Source of the DNA: an uncultured Lachnospiraceae bacterium
GTDB taxonomy: Bacteria; Bacillota; Clostridia; Lachnospirales; Lachnospiraceae
Length of the DNA: 14,244 bases
Assembly: GCA_946549155.1 (NCBI GenBank)
Contig: CAMNQN010000070.1
Span: forward strand, 1 to 14,244
Direction: 5' to 3'
How positions within the stretch are numbered: position 1 is the stretch's first letter; each line of letters begins with the position of its first letter. A program made the translations under genes and the position numbers. The notes under the pieces were generated by a model, which saw nothing but the letters and a program-made list of their open reading frames with translations, did no database searches and was not told the origin of the DNA. Shown here in pieces: positions 1 through 5,991 of the stretch.

Positions 1-137
1 GGAGCAGTTTTCCAGAGGCATCTGCCCGCCCAGCCCCGTCTTTTCCTGCGTCCTGGTAATTAACCAAACACGAAGAACCTTGCCACCTGAACAGTAACGC
101 CGGAGAAACACAAAATGGGAATTACTGCTGAAAAATG
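1..137. other. 5' flank without a supported gene
   Basis: I see no start codon with a ribosome binding site and no recognisable protein in either direction. A forward frame is open from the window edge to a TAA at 93-95 and a reverse frame is open across roughly 1-90, but neither translation resembles a family I know. Either could be the tail of a gene cut by the window edge. No terminator hairpin with a T-tract is visible here. Confidence 0.4.
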
Positions 138-166
138 TTGTAATTGGATGGGGAATGTGGTATAGT
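138..166 (+). promoter_or_regulatory. Sigma-A type promoter of the cobalamin operon
   Basis: TTGTAA at 138-143 is a good -35 box and TATAGT at 161-166 a good -10 box, with the ideal 17-nt spacer. A TG at 158-159, one base before the -10, gives an extended -10 as well. The predicted transcription start is near 173, just upstream of the riboswitch aptamer, so the whole aptamer would be transcribed. It is the only strong promoter I found in the window. Confidence 0.75.
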
Positions 167-187
167 TAAAAAAATTGAATAGGAATA

Positions 188-410
188 GTAGGTGCCGGCA
201 TTATGAATGTCGGGTAAAAGGGAAACAGGTGTGAGTCCTGTACGATCTCGTCACTGTATTTAAGGAGTGTACAGCTTTTGCAGAGAATGCAGTCCACTGG
301 GAAACCGGGAAGGAAGCTGTGTATGTCGATTTATAAGCCAGGAAACCTGCCTGCTATTGGTACGGGAACGTTCGTTCCAGATCACGAGTAATTGGTTGTA
401 CCGGCATAAG
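188..410 (+). promoter_or_regulatory. Cobalamin riboswitch aptamer
   Basis: The conserved landmarks appear in order: an AAAAGGGAA core at 216-224, the P4 stem (ACAGG 225-229 with CCTGT 237-241) enclosing a GGTGTGAGTCC element, CACTGTA around 252-258, a CCACTG...GGGAAGG arm at 294-314, and the B12 box AGCCAGGAAACCTGCC at 336-351. TGCCGG at 193-198 can pair with CCGGCA at 401-406 to close the element. CTCGT at 247-251 (L5) is complementary to ACGAG at 384-388. The latter lies in the loop of a weak CCAG/TTGG hairpin, as expected for the L5-L13 kissing contact of cobalamin riboswitches. Cobalamin binding is expected to shut off the operon. Exact boundaries are approximate. Confidence 0.93.
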
Positions 411-432
411 TTATCTTACTTTTCGCACGTGT

Positions 433-466
433 CCTTTTACCCATAGGTAGAGGGCTTTTTCTTTTT
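433..466 (+). terminator. Riboswitch-controlled intrinsic terminator
   Basis: CCTTTTACC (433-441) pairs with GGTAGAGGG (446-454) to form a 9-bp stem (two G-T pairs) with a CATA loop. A T-rich tract (TTTTTCTTTTT, 456-466) follows immediately. It lies about 25 nt after the aptamer and about 145 nt before the first start codon, the position expected of an attenuator. Its 5' arm, extended to CCTTTTACCC (433-442), is an exact reverse complement of aptamer bases 212-221. Ligand-free RNA could therefore form an antiterminator instead. Confidence 0.85.
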
Positions 467-595
467 ACGAAGGGGAAGGTTTTGTTTCCGTACCTTGTGA
501 AACTTTGGCACAGACTTTTAGACTGTGCAGGCGAGCGTATCTGTTCCGCGTGTTGTATGCGGAAACAGTTACCATAAAATATATTTCACACAAGT
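467..595 (+). other. Untranslated leader between attenuator and cbiK
   Basis: No credible gene lies here. Two small hairpins are visible: GCACAG (508-513) with CTGTGC (523-528), and CTGTTCCGC (541-549) with GCGGAAACAG (559-568), the second with one bulged A. Neither is followed by a T-tract and neither covers the cbiK ribosome binding site (AAAGGAGG, 597-603 region), so I assign them no regulatory role. They may protect the 5' end of the read-through message. Confidence 0.45.
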
Positions 596-612
596 AAAGG
601 AGGAAATAAAAC

Positions 613-1788
613 ATGAAGAACAAAGGATTAAAAGCACTGGTATTGAGTCTTTCTTTATCAGCGCTGCTGCTGAATGGCGCAGCGCCCTATGCGGCGGAGG
701 AAAACGCAGATCAGGCGGCTGCGGATCATGTGGCAGAACTGATCGATGGGATTTATGTGCAGGAGAGAAATGATACCACCGATGAGGACTGTGCGGCCGC
801 AAAGGAAGCCTGGGACGCTCTGACGGAGGAACAGAAGGAACTGGTGGAAGGAGAAGAAGCTGGTCCGGACTATTTCGGGCTGGATACCGGGGATGCTTCT
901 TTGGATGATCCGCGAAATCAGGATGAGATTGGAGAAAATGAACTTCTCGTGGTAAGCTTTGGTACCTCCTACAATGACAGCCGTGTGGAGGATATCAAGG
1001 GAATCGAGGATGCGCTGCAGGAGGCGTTCCCGGACTGGTCTGTAAGAAGAGCATTTACCGCTCAGATTATTATTAATCATGTGCAGGCGAGAGACGGGGA
1101 GAAGATCGACAATATGCAGCAGGCTCTGGAGCGTGCGGCGGCTAACGGTGTGAAAAATCTGGTGGTGCAGCCCACGCATTTGATGCACGGGGCGGAATAT
1201 GATGAGATGGTGGAAGCCCTGGTAGCATATCAGGATCAGTTTGAGAGTATTGCTGTTGCGGAGCCCCTGCTTGGCGAGGTTGGAGAGGATGCTGCCGTGA
1301 TCAATGAGGATAAGGCTGCGGTTGCCGCCGCGATTGCCGCTGCGGCTCTGGAAGAAGCGGGATATGAAAGCATGGAAGCGGCTGCTGAGGATGGCGCAGC
1401 CTTTGTATTTATGGGGCATGGAACCTCCCACACCGCCAAGGTAAGCTACAGCCAGATGCAGACCCAGATGGACGAGCTGGGCTACGTTAATGCGTTTATC
1501 GGTACGGTGGAGGGTGAACCGGAGGAGACTGCGTGTGAAGCTGTGATTGAGGCCGTAAAGGAAGCCGGCTATACGAAAGTAGTTCTTCGTCCCCTGATGG
1601 TGGTGGCCGGAGACCATGCCAACAATGATATGGCAGGCAGCGAGGAAGATTCCTGGAAGAGTATGTTTGAGGCAGATGGAAGCTTTGAGGGTGTGGATTG
1701 TCAGATCGCCGGACTTGGAAGCGTTGACGCAGTGCAGCAGATTTATGTGGAGCATGCCCGGGCGGCCCTGGATTCCCTGGCGGAGTAA
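613..1788 (+). CDS. cbiK: Exported sirohydrochlorin cobaltochelatase (CbiK family)
   Basis: The CbiK family inserts Co2+ into sirohydrochlorin. The chelatase domain runs from about residue 110 (LLVVSFGTSYND) to the end. The conserved histidines are present: H269 in MGHGTSH and H335 in VAGDHANNDMAG. E195 in HGAEYDEM sits where Salmonella CbiK has its metal-site glutamate. CbiK is usually about 260 residues; this protein has 391 because of its N-terminus. Residues 1-28 look like a signal peptide (lysines, then a hydrophobic run, cleavage likely near A24-A28, no lipobox). Residues 33-80 form a helical segment (VAELIDGI...AWDALTEEQKELV) like small helical domains of clostridial surface proteins. 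An AAAGGAGG site with 9-nt spacing supports the start. As first gene of the operon it sits outside the membrane beside an importer, so its role may be metal or tetrapyrrole handling rather than the cytoplasmic cobalt step. Periplasmic CbiK homologues are known in Desulfovibrio. Confidence 0.9.
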   Translation: MKNKGLKALVLSLSLSALLLNGAAPYAAEENADQAAADHVAELIDGIYVQERNDTTDEDCAAAKEAWDALTEEQKELVEGEEAGPDYFGLDTGDASLDDPRNQDEIGENELLVVSFGTSYNDSRVEDIKGIEDALQEAFPDWSVRRAFTAQIIINHVQARDGEKIDNMQQALERAAANGVKNLVVQPTHLMHGAEYDEMVEALVAYQDQFESIAVAEPLLGEVGEDAAVINEDKAAVAAAIAAAALEEAGYESMEAAAEDGAAFVFMGHGTSHTAKVSYSQMQTQMDELGYVNAFIGTVEGEPEETACEAVIEAVKEAGYTKVVLRPLMVVAGDHANNDMAGSEEDSWKSMFEADGSFEGVDCQIAGLGSVDAVQQIYVEHARAALDSLAE

Positions 1789-1982
1789 GGATACCTGTCC
1801 GGATGATAGGCTGCTGCTTATGAAGAACTGCTTTGCGGAGGGTGCGGTTCAAAATGGCAGAGAATAAAAGATAAGAAACAGAGCGGCGGATAAGGAATGT
1901 CTGCTGCACAGAAAAAGGAAACAGCGGCTGCCCGGAATTTGAAAAAATTTCGGGCAGTTGTCACAGAGGAGGGCGAAAGGGT
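1789..1982 (+). other. cbiK-lipoprotein intergenic spacer
   Basis: This is the longest gap within the operon (194 nt). I find no gene, promoter or T-tract terminator in it. It holds a strong hairpin (1925-1960) and the AGGAGG ribosome binding site (1967-1972) of the following lipoprotein gene. Confidence 0.6.
1925..1960 (+). promoter_or_regulatory. Strong intergenic stem-loop with GAAA tetraloop
   Basis: CTGCCCGGAATTT (1928-1940) pairs with AAATTTCGGGCAG (1945-1957) around a GAAA tetraloop, with a single G-T pair. Three further pairs (C-G and two G-T) can extend the stem to 1925-1960. No T-tract follows, so it is not an intrinsic terminator. It ends 6 nt before the AGGAGG of the lipoprotein gene. 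A role as an mRNA processing or stability element, setting different levels of cbiK and the transporter, is inference. Confidence 0.7.
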
Positions 1983-4778
1983 ATGAAGCGGAAGACTTAT
2001 CAGGCACTGTTCCTGCTGGCATTGAGCAGCTCCCTGGTGTTTGGCTGCAAAATTTCAACCCCGGCAGCCGGGACGGAGACGGCCCGGGAGGTGGAAGCTG
2101 AGCAGAATGCAAAGGAGCAGAATGGAGAAGCCGGTAAGGCGTCAGAAGAGTACACTCAGGATATGACCATGCTGGAGGACGGCATTTATACAGCGGAGTT
2201 TGACACGGACAGCGGTATGTTTCATGTGAATGAGGCCAATGAGGGGCGGGGAGTCCTGACGGTAAAGGATGGAGAAATGACGCTGCATGTGAGCCTTGCA
2301 TCCAAGAGCATTGTGAATTTATTCTCTGGAACCGCAGTGGAGGCGAAAAAGGAGGGGGTAGTGCTTTTAGAGCCCACCCTGGATACGGTTACCTACAGCG
2401 ACGGGCTGTCGGAGGAGGTATACGGATTTGATATTCCGGTTCCGGTGCTGGAGGAACCCTTTGATCTGGCGCTGATCGGAAAGAAGGGAAAGTGGTACGA
2501 CCACAAAGTCAGCGTATCCAATCCCCAGCCAGCTGCGGAGGAAGATCTGGAAAGGCTGGCGGCTACAGCATCGGATGGGCTGTGGGCTGCCGCAGCCGAT
2601 GCCGGGCAGGAGACGAAGAAAGAGGACAGTTTTGTCAGCCTGCCCGACGGGGAGTACACACCGGATAAATTTTCCTGGTCCGGCGGCTCCGGACGAATTG
2701 AGTTATCCTGTACGAAGGTGACGGTGGAGGATGGACAGGTCCGGGCGGTCCTCGTGTTTAGCAGTGATTCCTATGCGTATGTGAAGGTGGACGGAATCGA
2801 GTATACCGGGACAGTGGCCGATGGAACCACCATTTTTGAGATCCCGGTGAAGCTGAATGAAAATAATGAGATCGTGGGGATGACCACAAAGATGTCGGCA
2901 GCCCATGAGATTACCTATAAAATCTACATCTACCTGGCTGCGGCGGACGGCGGAGCAAAAACGATATCCGGAGCAGACAGTGTGGAAGCAGAAACCGCAG
3001 CCGGAGCAGATGGCGGAGAAGCAAGAACCACAGTCGAAGCAGGCAGTGCGGAAGCAGAAACTGCAGCCGGGGCAGGAAGTGCAGAAAAAACGCAGGGGGC
3101 GCCTGAGATTGCCGGGCTGGAATACCTGTCGAAGACGAAGCTGGAGTATGCGAACTATTTCAAGCTTTACAATTACAGCGGCGGCATCACACTTCTGGAG
3201 GTGGATATGAGGACAGGCACCGCACGGGAATCGGCTGCGAGGGTCGGGGAGGCCGCTGCGGATGAGGAAGGATCCCATATGCCTGACAGTGCAAAGCAGC
3301 TTCAGACCAGGGAAGAAACTGCCGCAGAGCTTTACCGGGCGGATGTGGTGCGGTACCTGATTGTGCCGGAAAACACAGAGCTCCCAGCGGGTCTGGAGAA
3401 GGAAATGATCATCGTGACGCTTCCGGTGGAAAACGTTTATCATACCATGGAGGTGGATTTTGAAGCGCTTGTGAAGGGCGGGTATGACCTGGCCCTGCTT
3501 CCCTCCCGGTTCCTCCCGAAATCGGAGGAAACCCTGGCGCAGGATGAGGAATATTTTGAACAGACAACCTCCGGCTTTGCCACCCTGGGCATTCCGCTGG
3601 TGGTGGACCGCTCTCAGGATGAAGAGACGGAGCAGGGAAAAGCGGAGTGGCAGAATGTATACGATGCGCTGCTTTTGTCTGATGGGACTGGGGAACAGGC
3701 AGAACTGTCCACTTATCTTGTGGAGGCGCCGAATGCGCCCCAGGTGGCGAATCTGGCCTGCGTCGGGCAGATGAAGCTGGATTTTGCGCAGCAGTTCTGC
3801 ATTTATTTTTACGAGGGGGATTACGCACTTCTGGATATCAATGAAAGCGGGCAGTTTTTGGTGGTTCCGGAAGGAGAGGAGGTTCCGGAGGGACTGGAGG
3901 AAGCGATAACGGTGCTGCGCCAGCCCCTGGATCATATTTATCTGCAGGCTACCGCTTCCATGGCCCTGTTCCGGGCGCTGGATTCTCTGGACTGTGTCAC
4001 GATGACAGGCACCCAGGCCGACGGCTGGTATATTGAGGAGGTCGTGGAGCGGATGGAGAGCGGCCAGATGCTGTTTGCGGGGAAATACAGTGAGCCAGAT
4101 TATGAGCTGCTGGTGGATCAGAGCTGTGACCTGGCGCTGGAATCCACCATGCTGCTGCATTCCCCTAAGGTGCAGGAAATGCTGGAACTGCTGGATATCC
4201 CGGTATTGCTGGAGCGGACCAGCTACGAGACGAAGCCCCTGGGAAGAACGGAATGGATTAAGCTTTACGGTGTTCTGATGGACAAGGAACAGGAGGCCGT
4301 GGATTTTTTTGAGGAGCAGAAAAAGATTTTGGACGCGGTGGCAGACTTCGGAAATACAGGGAAGACAATTTGCTTCTTCCACGTAAATACGGATGGTTCT
4401 GTGGTGGTGCGAAAAAGGGAGGATTACATCTCCAGGATGATAGAGCAGGCCGGCGGAAATCTTGTTTACGGGGAAAACTGGCCGGAGGATCCGGGCAGCG
4501 CATCCATCCGGCTGTCCATGGAAGAATTTTACGCGGCGGCCCGGAATGCGGATTACCTGGTGTATAATGCCACCATTGCCAATGAGCTTGGCAGCATAGA
4601 GGAACTGCTGGCGGAAAATGAGCTGTTCGCGGATTTTAAGGCGGTGCAGGAAGGAAATGTCTGGACCACCACGAAGCAGCTGTTTCAGGCCACGGACATC
4701 ATGGGTAATCTGATTACAGATTTTCACCATTTGCTGACCGGGGAGGAGGAGATGACCTTCCTGGTGCATGTGAAGTAA
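1983..4778 (+). CDS. Lipoprotein: NEAT-like domains plus duplicated ABC substrate-binding domain
   Basis: A 931-residue surface lipoprotein, the likely receptor of the permease and ATPase that follow. The signal ends in a lipobox-like LVFGC with C22 as the lipidated cysteine. Residues 64-178 (LEDGIYTAEF...LTVKDGEMTL) and 219-318 (LPDGEYTPDKF...VTVEDGQVRAVLVFSS) are two beta-rich domains that resemble NEAT haem-binding domains. In the second, H308-x3-Y312 falls where NEAT domains carry YxxxY. Residues 330-372 are an Ala/Glu/Gly linker with repeats. Residues 378-564 are a partial, diverged copy of the N-terminal part of residues 590-766. Residues 590-931 are a complete BtuF/FecB-type periplasmic-binding fold (FLVVPEGEEVPEGL, YSEPDYELL, PLGRTEWIKLYG, then a C-lobe). 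AGGAGG at 1967-1972 sets the start. The substrate is not shown by sequence: corrinoid, haem-like tetrapyrrole or siderophore are all possible. Related single-module proteins are common in Clostridia. Confidence 0.85.
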   Translation: MKRKTYQALFLLALSSSLVFGCKISTPAAGTETAREVEAEQNAKEQNGEAGKASEEYTQDMTMLEDGIYTAEFDTDSGMFHVNEANEGRGVLTVKDGEMTLHVSLASKSIVNLFSGTAVEAKKEGVVLLEPTLDTVTYSDGLSEEVYGFDIPVPVLEEPFDLALIGKKGKWYDHKVSVSNPQPAAEEDLERLAATASDGLWAAAADAGQETKKEDSFVSLPDGEYTPDKFSWSGGSGRIELSCTKVTVEDGQVRAVLVFSSDSYAYVKVDGIEYTGTVADGTTIFEIPVKLNENNEIVGMTTKMSAAHEITYKIYIYLAAADGGAKTISGADSVEAETAAGADGGEARTTVEAGSAEAETAAGAGSAEKTQGAPEIAGLEYLSKTKLEYANYFKLYNYSGGITLLEVDMRTGTARESAARVGEAAADEEGSHMPDSAKQLQTREETAAELYRADVVRYLIVPENTELPAGLEKEMIIVTLPVENVYHTMEVDFEALVKGGYDLALLPSRFLPKSEETLAQDEEYFEQTTSGFATLGIPLVVDRSQDEETEQGKAEWQNVYDALLLSDGTGEQAELSTYLVEAPNAPQVANLACVGQMKLDFAQQFCIYFYEGDYALLDINESGQFLVVPEGEEVPEGLEEAITVLRQPLDHIYLQATASMALFRALDSLDCVTMTGTQADGWYIEEVVERMESGQMLFAGKYSEPDYELLVDQSCDLALESTMLLHSPKVQEMLELLDIPVLLERTSYETKPLGRTEWIKLYGVLMDKEQEAVDFFEEQKKILDAVADFGNTGKTICFFHVNTDGSVVVRKREDYISRMIEQAGGNLVYGENWPEDPGSASIRLSMEEFYAAARNADYLVYNATIANELGSIEELLAENELFADFKAVQEGNVWTTTKQLFQATDIMGNLITDFHHLLTGEEEMTFLVHVK
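2973..3080 (+). repeat. Imperfect 42-nt coding repeat in the lipoprotein linker
   Basis: Bases 2973-3014 and 3039-3080 are near-identical copies with a 66-nt period. They encode the repeated SVEAETAAGADG / SAEAETAAGAGS segment. Both copies keep the reading frame. This flexible linker joins the beta domains to the binding domains, and such repeats can change length by slippage or recombination. Confidence 0.75.
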
Positions 4779-4800
4779 GCCCTGGCAGGAACGTGGACAT

Positions 4801-4860
4801 TCCGGTAAGGCAGTGGAATGGAATGCGGCTATCCGGTAAGGCAGTGAAATGAAACGCGGC
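4801..4860 (+). repeat. 31-bp-period tandem repeat before the permease gene
   Basis: TCCGGTAAGGCAGTG begins both 4801-4829 and 4832-4860; the two 29-nt copies differ at 3 positions. A weaker third start (CCGG followed by purines) lies at 4864. The repeat fills the gap after the lipoprotein stop. The first possible permease ATG (4849) lies inside the second copy, which argues against that start. No hairpin or terminator is evident. Function unknown. Confidence 0.75.
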
Positions 4861-4892
4861 CAACCGGAAAGAGATCGCGAAAAGATGGAAAA

Positions 4893-4896
4893 GAGG
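4893..4896 (+). promoter_or_regulatory. Ribosome binding site choosing the permease start
   Basis: GAGG within AAGAGGA, 6 nt before ATG 4903. It is better than the sites before the in-frame ATGs at 4849 (only AAGG, inside a tandem repeat) and 4885 (no clear site). Confidence 0.5.
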
Positions 4897-4902
4897 ATAC
4901 AG

Positions 4903-5961
4903 ATGAGCAGGGAAGAAAAGGCGCCCGGTGCGCCCACAAACTTTCATAGGGAAAATCTGAGGCGGAGAGCCAGGTACACGGCGGTGTTTGCGGTGCTGCT
5001 TGGGGCCTTCGCGGTGATTACGGTGGTGAATATTAATTCCGGAAATGTGGCGATTTCCATGCCGGATATTCTGCGGATTATCTTTCTTGGGGACGGGCCG
5101 GAGATGGAATACAACATTATCTGGAAGATTCGTTTGCCCCGTATTTTGATGGCGGCTGTTCTGGGCGGCGCTTTGTCCCTGTCCGGATTTCTTTTGCAGA
5201 CCTTTTTTGAGAATCCCATCGCGGGGCCTTTTGTACTGGGGATTTCCTCCGGGGCCAAGATGGTGGTGGCGATTGTGATGATTTATTTTCTGGGAAATTA
5301 CAGCTTTGTCTCTTCCTACACGCTGATTGCGGCGGCGTTTGTGGGCTCGCTGCTGTCATTGATCTTTATTTTGCTGCTGTCCAGACGGATTCATCATATG
5401 GCGACGCTGCTGGTGGGCGGTATTATGATCGGATATATTTGTTCCGCGGTTACGGATTTTCTGATTACCTTTGCGGAGGATTCCGATATTGTAAATCTTC
5501 GGGGCTGGTCCTTGGGCAGCTTTTCCGGCATGAGCTGGAGCAATGTGCAGGTGGCGGTCCTGGTGGTGGGTATCACCGCAGTGCTGACCTTTCTGCTGTC
5601 CAAGCCCATCGGCGCTTTTCAGCTGGGGGAGGCCTACGCTCAGAGCATGGGAGTGAATATCAGGGTATTCCGGGTGGCTATTTTGCTGTTGTCCAGCATT
5701 CTTTCCGCCACGGTAACGGCTTTTGCCGGTCCGATTTCCTTTGTGGGAATCGCGGTGCCCTTCCTGGTGAAGCAGGCGCTGAATACGGCGCGGCCGCTGG
5801 TGGTGATACCGGCTACCTTTCTGGGCGGCGGGGTGTTCTGTATGTTCTGCGATCTGGTGGCCAGGCTGGCCTTTGCACCCACGGAGCTGAATATCAGCAC
5901 GGTGACCTCTATTTTCGGTGCGCCGGTGGTTATTTTTATGATGCTGCGAAAGAAACGGTGA
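4903..5961 (+). CDS. BtuC/FecCD-type ABC transporter permease
   Basis: The membrane subunit of a type II importer for corrinoids, haem or siderophores, working with the preceding lipoprotein and the following ATPase. From ATG 4903 it has 352 residues, normal for the family. The family motif LSLSGFLLQTFFENPIAGPF (91-110) and SSGA (115-118) are present, as is AFAGPISFVGIAVPFLVK (273-290). About nine or ten hydrophobic segments run from residue 25 to 347, ending in a basic tail. F287 stands where many homologues have histidine (VPH). The frame is open back to 4849, which would add 18 residues, but that ATG lies in a tandem repeat and has a poor ribosome site. Substrate cannot be told from the sequence; the B12-controlled operon favours a corrinoid, cobalt chelate or related tetrapyrrole. 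It ends 30 nt before the ATPase start. Confidence 0.92.
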   Translation: MSREEKAPGAPTNFHRENLRRRARYTAVFAVLLGAFAVITVVNINSGNVAISMPDILRIIFLGDGPEMEYNIIWKIRLPRILMAAVLGGALSLSGFLLQTFFENPIAGPFVLGISSGAKMVVAIVMIYFLGNYSFVSSYTLIAAAFVGSLLSLIFILLLSRRIHHMATLLVGGIMIGYICSAVTDFLITFAEDSDIVNLRGWSLGSFSGMSWSNVQVAVLVVGITAVLTFLLSKPIGAFQLGEAYAQSMGVNIRVFRVAILLLSSILSATVTAFAGPISFVGIAVPFLVKQALNTARPLVVIPATFLGGGVFCMFCDLVARLAFAPTELNISTVTSIFGAPVVIFMMLRKKR

Positions 5962-5976
5962 CAGAGGATGGGATTC

Positions 5977-5982
5977 GGAGGA
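5977..5982 (+). promoter_or_regulatory. Ribosome binding site choosing the ATPase start
   Basis: GGAGGA, 9 nt before ATG 5992. The upstream in-frame ATG at 5968 would place this site inside the coding region and has no comparable signal, so 5992 is preferred. Confidence 0.7.
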
Positions 5983-5991
5983 AAAAGTAAT

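Noticed and set aside
12..33. B12-box-like string (CCAG...ATCTGCC) suggesting a second riboswitch cut by the window edge
   Set aside because: Spacing and core bases differ from the B12 box, and no other aptamer landmark is visible beside it.
508..568. Leader hairpins as a second attenuator
   Set aside because: No T-tract follows and the cbiK ribosome binding site is not covered.
658..1755. 365-codon open frame on the minus strand
   Set aside because: It shadows cbiK and has no recognisable domain.
2703..4937. 744-codon open frame on the minus strand
   Set aside because: It lies antisense to the lipoprotein gene, has no family signature, and arises from the GC-rich codon pattern of the true gene.
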